This document shows, piece after piece, positions 13,020 to 24,100 of a stretch of DNA of 30,240 nt; position 1 is the first letter of the stretch, and each line of letters starts with the position of its first letter. A program made the translations under genes and the position numbers. Source of the DNA: Ruminococcaceae bacterium UBA6842 (lineage in GTDB: Bacteria; Bacillota; Clostridia; Oscillospirales; Acutalibacteraceae); NCBI GenBank assembly GCA_002451855.1, contig DKDS01000005.1, positions 1 through 30,240 on the forward strand. Reading direction: 5' to 3'. The notes under the pieces are model-generated. The model saw only the letters and a program-made list of their open reading frames with translations. It did not search any database and was not told the origin of the DNA.

Positions 13020-14894
13020 ATGCAACGGGTTATGAAATGGTTGGAGCGTCTGCTCGGGCTAGGCGGAATAAAAAAGGACATTATCTTACTTGTAATTTCC
13101 GGAATTGCGGTTATTTGCAGCTTGTTTAAATTAGAGCCGTTTTTCTTTGACATGGCTTGGATTGCCATTGCTTTGTGCGGTTTGCCTATTGTTTTGGAGG
13201 CAATAATCGGTTTAATCACCGCTTTCGATATTAAAGCCGATGTGCTTGTTTCGTTGGCGCTGATTGCCTCTGTCTGCATCGGGGAAACCTTTGCCGCAGG
13301 AGAAGTTGCCTTTATTATGCAGTTAGGCGCGCTTCTTGAGGAATTAACCGTAGCGAGAGCCAGGGCAGGCATTGAAAAGCTTATTCATCTGACACCGCAA
13401 ACGGCAAGGGTACTGCGAAACGGCAAGGAGACCCTGATACCTGCCGAGCAAGTAGAGGTAGGGGACCGTATCCGAGTGCTTCCCGGTGAAAGCGTCCCCG
13501 TGGACGGAATTATTGTTTCGGGGCAGACCTCTATCAATCAGGCGGTAATGACCGGTGAGTCCCTGCCTGTGGATAAAGCTGTCGGAGATGCCGTCTCCAG
13601 CGGCACAGTCAACCAGTTCGGTGCATTTGAAATGGAAGCGACGAAGGTCGGCGAGGACAGCTCTATTCAGCGAATGATTCGGCTGGTGCAATCCGCAGAC
13701 GCAGGCAAAGCAAAAATTGTGGGGCTTGCCGACCGTTGGGCAACGGTAATTGTGGTAATTGCGCTTTCAGCCGCAGGGTTGACATGGCTTGTTACCGAGG
13801 AAATTATCAGGGCGGTCACGATTTTGGTTGTTTTCTGTCCGTGCGCGTTGGTTTTAGCTACACCCACGGCAATTATGGCGGCAATCGGTAATGCTACAAA
13901 GCATGGATTTCTTGTCAGTGAGGGTGATGCTTTGGAAAGGCTTGCGAGGTCAAGGATTATTGCCTTTGATAAGACGGGTACGCTGACCTACGGCACACCT
14001 GAGGTAGCTGCGGTCGGCAGTATCGGAAAAGCCTTTAATAAGGAGGTGGTTTATCGATTGACGGCGTCCGCGGAGCAGTTCTCCGAGCATCCGCTTGGAA
14101 AAGCAATTATCAACTGCTACAAAAAGAACGGAGGCGCACTTGCCGAAGCGACCGATTTTCAGATGATGCTCGGGCGCGGCGTGCGTGCGAGGGTAGAGAG
14201 TAAGACCGTTCTTGCGGGTAATCCCGAATTACTTTGTGAATACGGCGTTAAAATCACCGGTCAGTCGGCGGCAGAGGAGTACATAAAGCAAGGCTGTACT
14301 GTTACTTATGTGGCAGTAGACGGCGCATTTGCCGGATTTATTGCTCTGTCGGACACCGTGCGCCGGGAAAGTGCGGCTACAATTAAAGCTTTGTCTGATT
14401 TGGGAATACAGCCTGTCCTGCTTACCGGTGACCATGAAAACGCCGCTAAAGCCATTGCGGATAAATTAAATATCGGCGAGTTGAGGTCGAACTGTTTGCC
14501 TGAAGATAAGCTTGACGCAATAGAAAAGTATCAGAACAGCGGTATGCCTGTGTGTATGATAGGTGACGGCATAAATGACGCTCCGGCGTTAAAAAAGGCA
14601 GATGTGGGCATTGCAATGGGCGGCGTGGGCAGTGATATAGCCGTGGATGCGGCGGATATTGCGCTTGTTGATGACGAGGTAAAGGAGCTGCCTCATCTTG
14701 TGGCATTATCCAAGCGAATGATGAGGACTATAAGGCTGAATATGACCTTTTCGATGACGCTTAACTTTATTGCGATTGCTTTGGCAATTATCGGAACACT
14801 CAATCCCGTTGTAGGCGCATTGGTGCATAACGCAGGCTCGGTGCTTGTAATTACAAACTCGGCATTATTATTAAAATGGAGGAAAAAACAATGA
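13020..14894 (+). CDS. P1B-type heavy-metal-translocating ATPase
   Basis: A 624-residue membrane pump exporting a soft metal ion using ATP. Motifs occur in family order: actuator TGES (178-181), transmembrane metal site CPC (273-275, FCPCALVLATP), phosphorylation DKTGT starting at Asp317, SEHPLG with His357, and GDGINDAP (515-522). Membrane segments precede the actuator domain, and the last two are MTLNFIAIALAIIGTLNPVV and LVHNAGSVLVITNSALLL. The N-terminal HMA metal-binding domain common in CopA is absent. The CPC site and adjacent CsoR suggest Cu(I). The final helices lack the usual CopA MxxSS signature, so Zn/Cd or another metal cannot be excluded. AAAGGAG lies upstream of the ATG. Confidence 0.92.
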   Translation: MQRVMKWLERLLGLGGIKKDIILLVISGIAVICSLFKLEPFFFDMAWIAIALCGLPIVLEAIIGLITAFDIKADVLVSLALIASVCIGETFAAGEVAFIMQLGALLEELTVARARAGIEKLIHLTPQTARVLRNGKETLIPAEQVEVGDRIRVLPGESVPVDGIIVSGQTSINQAVMTGESLPVDKAVGDAVSSGTVNQFGAFEMEATKVGEDSSIQRMIRLVQSADAGKAKIVGLADRWATVIVVIALSAAGLTWLVTEEIIRAVTILVVFCPCALVLATPTAIMAAIGNATKHGFLVSEGDALERLARSRIIAFDKTGTLTYGTPEVAAVGSIGKAFNKEVVYRLTASAEQFSEHPLGKAIINCYKKNGGALAEATDFQMMLGRGVRARVESKTVLAGNPELLCEYGVKITGQSAAEEYIKQGCTVTYVAVDGAFAGFIALSDTVRRESAATIKALSDLGIQPVLLTGDHENAAKAIADKLNIGELRSNCLPEDKLDAIEKYQNSGMPVCMIGDGINDAPALKKADVGIAMGGVGSDIAVDAADIALVDDEVKELPHLVALSKRMMRTIRLNMTFSMTLNFIAIALAIIGTLNPVVGALVHNAGSVLVITNSALLLKWRKKQ

Positions 14895-15067
14895 TTATAA
14901 AAATTATAGGTCTTATAATCGGTATTTTGGTTTTCGGTGCAGGTATCTACTATCTTGTAAAAGAAAAAGGGGACAGAGAATCAAAGAAAATATATACCGT
15001 TATCAGTGTGATAGGCGGTATGGTTACGGCCGTATGCGTTTTGCTGTTAATAAACAGCTTACTGTAA
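14891..15067 (+). CDS. Small membrane protein coupled to the metal ATPase
   Basis: A 58-residue protein of two hydrophobic helices (IIKIIGLIIGILVFGAGIYY and VISVIGGMVTAVCVLLLINS) joined by a basic loop (VKEKGDRESKK). Its ATG overlaps the TGA of the ATPase gene (ATGA), with GGAGG inside the ATPase end, so translation is coupled. It has a single Cys, in the second helix, and no metal-binding motif. Tiny membrane partners of P-type ATPases are known, and a modulatory role is plausible but unproven. No family recognised. Confidence 0.75.
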   Translation: MIIKIIGLIIGILVFGAGIYYLVKEKGDRESKKIYTVISVIGGMVTAVCVLLLINSLL

Positions 15068-15070
15068 AAA

Positions 15071-15112
15071 TCAAACACCCATCCGAACAGGCCGGATGGG
15101 TGTTTGATTTAA
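15071..15112. terminator. Bidirectional terminator
   Basis: Perfect 15-base arms TCAAACACCCATCCG (15071-15085) and CGGATGGGTGTTTGA (15093-15107), with A-run before and T residues after. It can end both the plus-strand metal operon and the minus-strand giant gene. Confidence 0.9.
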
Positions 15113-15141
15113 TTGGATTAGTTTGCTTTTACAGCCTTAGG

Positions 15142-18100
15142 TTAAAGGGATTTTTCGGTGCGTTTTCTTTTTCTTTTGGCTGTTATTCCGAAAATTCCGC
15201 CGCTTACAAATAAGAGCGCAATCCACAGTGACGGATTGTTTGTTTCTCCTGTTTTGGGGCTGACGGGCTTTTCCTCCTTAACGACCGTAAAGACGGTATC
15301 GGCTTTACCGTTTACGGAAACAATGCTCATTGTGTGATTGCCGGGGGCAAGCGAGCTTAAATATTCTTCACTGATTTCAACCACGGTACTGCCCTCGTAA
15401 ACGATGTAGTGTTTTTTGTCAAGCTCCGCACCGTCTATCAAAACCTTTACAAATTCACTGAATTCCGCATTACTTCTGAAGAGAGCGTTTTTGCCCGATT
15501 TTTCATTCCACTGCTGTCCCGCGCCCTCGATAATTGTCGGTGCGTATGATATTTTTTCAAGCTCGGCAATCCTTTTTTCAAGATTTTTAACCTTGTCGAT
15601 TGCCGCTGTACCGATCATAAGCTTTTCGTTATCGGACAGCTCCTTTAGAATACCGCTTATTCGCTCAACTTCCTTTTTATTCACAAGCTTTGCGTCTTCG
15701 GGTGAGGGAAGAGAATTAATTTCCTTAATTGCCGTCTCGGCTTTTTCAATGGAGCCAAGAGCTTTTTTCACGGCTTCAAGCTGTTCCTTAAGCTCGGGGA
15801 TTTTTTCGTGTTCGGGGTTGTTTTCAAGCTCGGTCAAAGCGGAATTCAATTCATTTTTTGCGTTTTCTATGTCTCCGCCCGATTTAATGACAGTATCGAT
15901 AGGCTTCATATAAATTGTACATTCGGCTGTATTACCCGCAATATCAGCAGTCTTTATTACATAGACAGCTTCGGTATTGCCGGGAACGGTGAACACTTTG
16001 TCTACCGAAGCTCCGTTGAGCGTTGCACGGGCAAAATTTTCGTCCTTAATCTCGACCCTTTGGGAAACATAGTAGGTCTTGCCGTTTTCAACGCCGTTTA
16101 TTACAGGCGCCGCGGTATCGAAAATTGCGCCGTCCGAGCCGATATAGCAGATATTTCCGGCATTATCCTCAATGCGGACATATATGATAAATTTATCCTT
16201 ATCCTTTGCCGCAATGTCAAATTCATTCTTTTCGGTCCAGTCGGAGACCGCGCCGATTTCCTCATAACCGAGTACTCGGTCGGACTTATAATACCTTGCT
16301 GATTTAACACCCGAAACATCATCCGACGCCGTAAGCTTAACCTTTACATTGCTTTTAAATAAAAGCCCAAAGCTTATTTTGTTTAGGACGGTTTGGAACG
16401 CCGAGCGTTCATTCAGCTTGATTTCACCTGTCGGCGCGGTTTTATCAATTTTATATTCTTGTGTTATTTTAGTGGATATAGCGCCGTTTACCGTATTTTT
16501 CACATAGTAGGTGACAGCTCCGTTTGCTGTTTCCTCGGAAGCGGTCAGCGTATTGCTCCATTTGCCGTCTGCCGTATTTGTAAGGCTTAAAAGATAGCCG
16601 TCCTTTGCGGTGATAACAAAATCAGTGTTGATCCAGTTGTTTGAATTTACGCTGTATTCATTGCCGTCGGAAATATATTCTAAAATATTTCCTGTAATAC
16701 CGAGGGGAGGCGTAAGCCTGTAATTGCCTACCGTTACATTGTCACCTGAGAGTGTAAATTCCGTAAAGCTTACCGAAATATTTTTACCTGCATTTATGCT
16801 GTCAAATGTCGGAACTCCGTTTAAAAGCTCAAGCCTGTCACCGTCAACCAATCCGAGCAGACAGGGCGTGCCGTCGATTACGGCGGTATTCTTACCGTCG
16901 TAATACTTATCCTTGATTTTCAGATCTCCGATTTTTAATTCCTTGGCGGTAATGGCTGCCGTTTTATCTTCGGGCTGGGATATAAGTCTGTAATTTGCCG
17001 CCGCAGAGCCTGAGAGTGAGAAATCCGTAAATGCTACGGTCTTGCCCGTGCCGACATTCTTACTGTCGTATGCGGCTTTACCCGCCTTAATTTTAAGGTT
17101 ATCACCGTCAAAATTTTCGGACAGCGTTCCCGTATTTGTAATTTTCGCCTCTGTCGAACCGTCATAGGTTTTAGAAGCTTGGGCGGTCACGCCGTTAATT
17201 TTGACAGCCCTTTGGAGAATTTCATATTCATGCTCCATAAATGCGGATTTATGAGTATCGGTCTCCGCAACCGAAATACGGAGAGTATACCTTCCTGCAT
17301 TTTTCGGAACCGATGTGCCGTACTCGGAATTATCTGCGCCGAACGGCTTGTATTCCAATGTTACGGCGCCGTTTGAATCTAAGGTATAATCCGGCGTTTC
17401 AATAGGCTTGCCGTCATACTCCTTTTTAAAGGTATTTGCGGAAAACTCCATTTTTACCGTTGCTTTTTCTACCGTAAGCCTTACGGCGGTCATTTCAGGC
17501 TTATCGCCTGCGGTATAAGTCTCGCCCAACGGGTTATACGCAACCCGAACAGTGTATTCGCCCGAATTAAGGGTTTTAAGGTAAGAATTTTTAAGGGTGA
17601 TTTTTCCGCTTTCTGAAACGGAGTAATTACTGCTATCAATAGGCTCTGTACCGTTATACAGTGCTTTTACTGTATTGCCGTTAAGCCTTACATCAAAGGT
17701 TATATCGTTATTTCCGAGCATCGTAAATCCGACCGATTCAGTGATTTTCTCGGAATCTGTGTAAACAACTATTCCGTCGGAGTTGATTATCCTGATATTG
17801 CCGCTTTTATCGGTCACACGGATATAGATATACGCCTTTTTGTTTGCCTCAATGCCAAAGCTTGCCGTACCGTCTTTAAGCGTAAGCTGCGTCCAATCTC
17901 CGGTAACAGAAGTCTTATCGGTAAATACGGCGTCGGACAAAAGATATTCAGCCGTATTGATACCGCTTCCGTTATCGCTTGCCGTCACTGTTACTGTCTG
18001 TGTTTTCTTAAAGAACAGACCGAATGAGACTGTGTTTAAAAATTCCTTGAATTTATTTGTGCCGACAGATATTTCCGCATCGGGCGGCGTAATATCCTCA

Positions 18101-21100
18101 ACACCGAAGACCGTTACATAAATGTCGCTGCCAACATTCGGGTAGGTATATGTGCCGTTGTCCGAACGAAGCGGCATACCGTTTACATCTACCGAAAAGC
18201 TATCGGTCTTTGAATAACCCTCGGCAATTTCTACCGTAAAGGTATAATCTGTGCCGTGTCCCGCAAGAGGATCACCCTTTACGTTGTAACCGGCACCTTT
18301 TGACAGCGTGACCTTATAGAGCTTAAACACCGTTACGGTAACGCTCGTGCTGTTGCCCGCGGCATCTGTTGCGGTTATGATATGGGCCTTGTTATCCGGC
18401 TCTATAATATAGCTGCCGAGCGTAAGTCTTACGGGGGTACCGTCGACCGTCACTGTAAATTCGTTTTTATCCGCAACGGAAAATTCTTTGGCGCCGTAAT
18501 AGAGTTTGCCGTTTTCAATGTCGGAAATTACAGGCGCTTCGGTGTCGACAGTCTCCACATAGCCGCAGTCGCAAAGCTTTTCGTGGGTGTCGGTATTCCA
18601 TAAACAGGAATGGGTATGCTCGGTTATATGAACATTTGTTGCTTCACTGCCGCGGCCGTCAACTGTTTTTTTGCTTACATTGTCAACGAATGCGCGGTCT
18701 TCATCAAGACAATCTATCAGCTTACAGCCTTCAACGCTGATTTTATCGAAATAACCGCCCGAAAGAACTGTGTTGACATTTTCTTCAATAGTTACATTTG
18801 TGTGACTGCCGTTTGAAACCGTCAGCGTACTGCCGGATTTTGCAACGATATTTTTCATACCGCCGTTTCTTACGGTTAGATTACTGCCGGGCTCCGCCGT
18901 GACGGTACCGCTGCAGGAACCGCTGTATATAAACAGCTTGCTGCCTGCCTTTACCGACATATTATTTTTATAGATTCCGCCGTCAATTCGAAGCTCTCCG
19001 CTTTCGGCTGTAACGCTTCCGTTAAAGAAGCCGTTTTCTAATGTAAGCTTCGAATTGCCCTTCACGGTAATATTGCCGTTTACAGAGTATCCTCCCGCGT
19101 CAAGCCTGAATGAACCGTTTTCAGCGGTAATTTCTTCATTCGTGTCGGCTAACAGCTTTAAGGTGCAGTCCTTGTTCGCATCGGACTGCGCCGCCGCAAG
19201 AGCCTCCGCAAAGGTTATATATCCCTTTTGTGTTTCACCGTTTGTAATAATTGCCGTAATTTTACAGCCGCACTGTGTGCACTTGTTATTCTCGTCATAG
19301 CCCGGGTGTTCGCAGACCGAAACGGTGACGCTGAAGGTGTTTGTATAGAGCACATAGCCTTTCAGCTCGAGCTTGATGCGGTACGAGCCGGAATCGGACA
19401 CCTTGAAGTTCACTGCCGAAAGAGTTATCTCTTGTTTTTCAAATGCAGTGGCCGTAGCTTCTTTTATAACAGTACCGTCTTCCTTTTCAAAGGTTATCCG
19501 GAACCGTTCGCCCTGCCATTCCTCAATAGTGGAGACAACAAATTTCACATATTTGTCGTTTTCCTGTGAAGTCAGGTAGAATTCAAGGTCGGTCGGCTGT
19601 TCGTCGATGGTCAGCGGAACAGGTACGACGGTAACATTTCGGATTATTTGGCTACCGTCATGATCGACTTCTACATTTCCTTCGTTTGCATAGTTATTGC
19701 CGCTGGCGGGATTGGTTAATGCAAATGTATATCCGTCCGACAGATATACAAACGGCGAGCAGCGTGCTACCCGATCGCTGACCACATATTTATCAAAGCT
19801 GCCGCCCTTCAACACCAGAGCACTCCGATCGTATGTTCTGAGAACAATGTTAAAGTCGCCGCCCGTTACGGTCAGCTTTGCGTTATTATTCACGGAATTA
19901 CCGGTACGAATGATCGCACCGATGCTGCTTATCACCTTGCCGCCGCCGGCACTGTCGCCGATCGTCAGGTCACTGTTTTCGAACACAGCCAATTGGCTAA
20001 TGTTAACATCCAAAGCTTTGCCATTAAGGTCAATGGTATATTTGCCTGTTGTAAGCTCAACTTTGTAACCGTCAACAATAAGCGAGCCTGCCATCGCCTC
20101 GTCAAGCTTAATATCCTGCAAAAGCTTAACGGTGCAGCCGTCGTTTTGCTCGGCATCGCGGATAGCTCCCTCAAATGTATAAAACAGCGTTTCCACATTT
20201 CCTTTTCTGACAGCAGCGACAAACTGTATTCCGCAGTCTGTGCAGAGGTAGTTTTTGTCGATGTGTTCATGATAACAGGGAACGACGGTGACATCATGAA
20301 GTTCGGTCACCCTTGCCTGTTCAAGAGTTAGTCCTTCAAAAAGGAAGCCCCTACAAAGTAGATCGGCACAGGTTAGCCCGTCAATTCCGACGATCTTGAT
20401 CTCGCCGTAATGTCCGCCGCAAAGCTCGGTTGTTCTTGAAGCTTCGGGATCGTTGTCGTTGCGGGAAACTTCAAGGGAGTCTACCGTGCCGGAAACAACT
20501 TCGAGAGATCCGCTGCTTTGGATGAGTTTTTTCATTCTGCCGTCGCCCAAATCAATGGTCAGATTTCCACCGTTATATACATAGAAATCGGTATCCATTG
20601 TTCCGCCGCCGGTAACGGTCATATCAATGTCTCCTGTGGCGTAGAGCTTGCCGCCCCAGCCGTCGGCAGTGGGAGTATTGCTGAAAGTGTAACCGTTCAG
20701 ATTGAAAATTCGTTTACCCAAACTCCAATCAATTATACTGCCTATCTTTTCAATATTTCCGAGCAGTTTTAGCTCCGCACTTTCATACTCGCCCGCCTCT
20801 CGCAAAGCGTCTGTGGCACTGTCTAAATTGTCGTAAAGCTCCGTTTTGCCGTCGATTGTCTGCTCGATAAGTGCGTTTTTACCGCAATGGCGGCATTTTT
20901 TTGTTTCGGGGTCAAAAGAGTGCATCCAACCCACATTAAATGTCACGGTCGTTATGTTTCCCGCCTTATCGGAAGCTTTTATGATATACGGTTTAGAAGC
21001 CGGGATTAGCGTATATTTGCCGTCGGTCAAAGTGAGCGGCGATTCGGTATCGTTTCCCGACGTATCGGAGACAATCTGCATTACTTTGTCGAGGTTTTCG

Positions 21101-24100
21101 TCTTTGAATGTAAGGGTTAAATCTCCGCAGGCGTTGACTGTTTCACCGTTTTCATAGCCCTCAATCACAGGCGGGAGCGTGTCAACAACGAAGCCCTCTG
21201 TGGCGGCATAGCTTTCATTTCCCGCAAAATCGGTCAGCTTCGCATAAATAACATAATTATTGTCGTCCGAAACAGCGAACGGCTCGGTGTATTTATTGAA
21301 AACGCATTTCTTTACGGTTTCCTCACTTAAAGGCGCTATGCTGATAAGGTATTCAATCTTTACCGCGTGCTTTGTTTTATCAAAGCCGGGCTTTCCGTAG
21401 CTGTCGTCATCTGCGGTGATTTCCACCGTAACTTCTTCTTTAAAGAATACGCCGAAAGAAATTACATTCAGCAGCGACTGCCACCATGTGCGTTCCTTGA
21501 CCTTGATTTTGCCCGTAGGCGCAGTGGTATCCTTTGCATAATCGCCGTACTCAGCGTGACAAACAGAGCATATTGCCTTTTCAAAATAGCTTGCCTCGCG
21601 CTCGTTTTTACCGCTGTTATGCGGGCAGGCGTAGCTGCACTCCGAGCAAACGCCGTTTGCGTATGTATGGGTGTGCGGCTTTACGGAGCAGCTGTCGGCA
21701 AAACTAAATGTGAACGCTTTGTAGGCTCCAACGTCGTCCCATTCCCAAAGACTGCCGTCCGTGATGTCAATATACTTTCCGTCTGCGTCAAAGAGCATAT
21801 TTCCGTCCGCAAAGAAGCCGCTGACGGTCTCATATTCTATTTTTGTTCCGACATAGCCGTAAGCAATGCCGTAAAGGAAATCGGACGAGGCAAGCTTGAC
21901 GGAAACATCCGAGGTTCTCTTAAGCAGCATAACCAAGCCGTTGAATTTGCTGTCGGTTACCGTAAGCTTTCCGTCAATCACATAAACGGCGGAGCCACTT
22001 GTATTTTCGTTGCTGCCCGCTGTAAATTCCACGCCGTCAAGGGTGAGCGCCGCGCCGCTTTCTACTCTTACAGCATTTGCGTCGGTCGTGCTGAGAGAGC
22101 TGCCGCTGCCGTCAAATTTATTTTCGATTTTTCCGTTTACGATTTTTATATCATCCGTGTCGCTGACCCGAATAACCGTATTCTGTGCCGTTCCCTCAAG
22201 AGTATAACCGCCGAGGTCAAGCGTGAATTTCCCACTGTAAGCATTAAGCACAGAGCTTCCGTCGCCGCTGCCGAGGTCAAGGTCGCACAAAAGCTTAAGG
22301 GTTGAACCGTTGTTTTCTATTGCCGCAGTCCATGCGTCGGTGAAGGATTTATAATTCTGCTTTGTGTCATCCGCCTTTGTAAGCACGGCAAAATAAATCT
22401 GCGTTTTGCAGCTTTCGCACACGCCGTTTTCATTTATATTTGTATGGTCGCAAATAAGTCCGCACTCACACTCGTCTCTGCCGTCGGAGTTGGCGGTAAA
22501 GGTGTGTTCATGCTTGTCAATATAATAATTGGCTATTGCACCGGTATCGTTTCCGGAAAAATAGACCGGTTTTCCGCTGTTTTTATCAAAGAGAGCATAT
22601 CCGTCTGCCAGCAGGTCGCTGAGCATAAGACCGTCATAGCGCGCAATTTGCCCGAAGGACCAGCCTTCAAGCTTGGTCTTTGTGCTTTTCTTGACAGCCA
22701 AAAAGCCTACATTGACCGTTCCTACCGTGGGCTTTTCGATTATCAGCGTAGTATCCTTCACATCGCCGTTATAATTATACCCGAGAATGAGATTGTCAAT
22801 AGAACCCGAACCCTTTACGGTTACTGTGCCGTCGGCTGACAAATCAAGTGTATTCACATGACGGCCGTTGAGGTCAAAAGTCATACTGCGCGAAACATTG
22901 CAGCGGTCCGCATCCTGAAGTAGTTTTACTGTGCCGTTTTCCGCCAGAATAAGCGTCCAGTCGTCAAGACTTTCAACATAGCTTACATTGCCGTTCTTGT
23001 ATGTAATCTTTGCCGCATACAGCTTACCGCAATAATTGCAGTAGCCCTTGACTTCGTTTACGGCGCCGTGCTCGCATTTTACTACCTCCAGCTCGGCAAA
23101 GCGCGTATCGGTAGAAACCGTAAGACCGTATGGCACAAGTTTGCTCGAGTCCTTTGACAGTATGCCCTTGTTATCCTTAAAGGCATAGCCTACCTCCAGC
23201 ATATCAGTTATTGCTACCGTGCCTTTTTCATCAAATTTGACAGTGCCGAATTTGCCACCCGAAAGCTTTATATTTTTAAGCGCCTCGGTTTTTACGGACG
23301 GAAGGCTGAAATTTTCGATGTTACCGCCCGAAAGTGAAACCTTCGATTCTTCATTTGAAACCTTAACGGTTCCGATATTACCGAAGGTAGCATCAACAGT
23401 TAAATCTCCGCCTGCCGCTTCCACGGTGATTTTTTCGTTTAAGCTTCCGTTTGACAAGGTAAGCTTGCTGTGATTTTCGACAGCAAAGCCGCCCGAGCCT
23501 GAAACCGTTTTTGAGTTTATATCCAGCTTTATATTGTTGTTTTTGTTAAGTGAGCGTGTGTTATTAAGTGTATAATCCTGCAGCAAAACAACCGTAACTT
23601 CTTCTGACATATTGTGAGGAACGGAATCCAAAGCCGAGATGAAAGATTCAAAGCCCAACACAGCACCGTTCTTGTATTTGACCGCCGCTTCAAGCTGTTT
23701 CCCGCAGGTTAAACAATTGCCGTTTTCATAGTCTATCTTTCCGCTGTTGTGATTGCAGGCTCTGCCGCATTCGGCGCACACGCCGTTTTCAACAGAAGTA
23801 TGTGTATGTGATTTAACCGATACATTGTTAAGCTCGAAAACGCTCCCCGCGTTTTCGCATTTGTCATAATCCGAGTCGTCAGAGCTTTTGGAATAAAAAG
23901 CGTATCCGTCTTTCAGTAATTCTGAAAGGGGGATATTGCGGTCGGAGCCAAAGGAACTTTTGTTGCTTATTTTTTCAAATGTTCCGCCGCTGATGAATGA
24001 ATTTTGTGAACGGATGCCGGGGTCCCCAAAGGTAATTTCGCCAAACACACCCCCCGAGATGTTCCAATTTCCTCCGGTAACATTCCAGTCGCCGCTGTGT

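Noticed and set aside
21367..22305. A 312-codon plus-strand frame inside the giant gene, and several shorter ones.
   Set aside because: No ribosome binding site or family match; long antisense frames arise from the codon bias of the repetitive giant gene.
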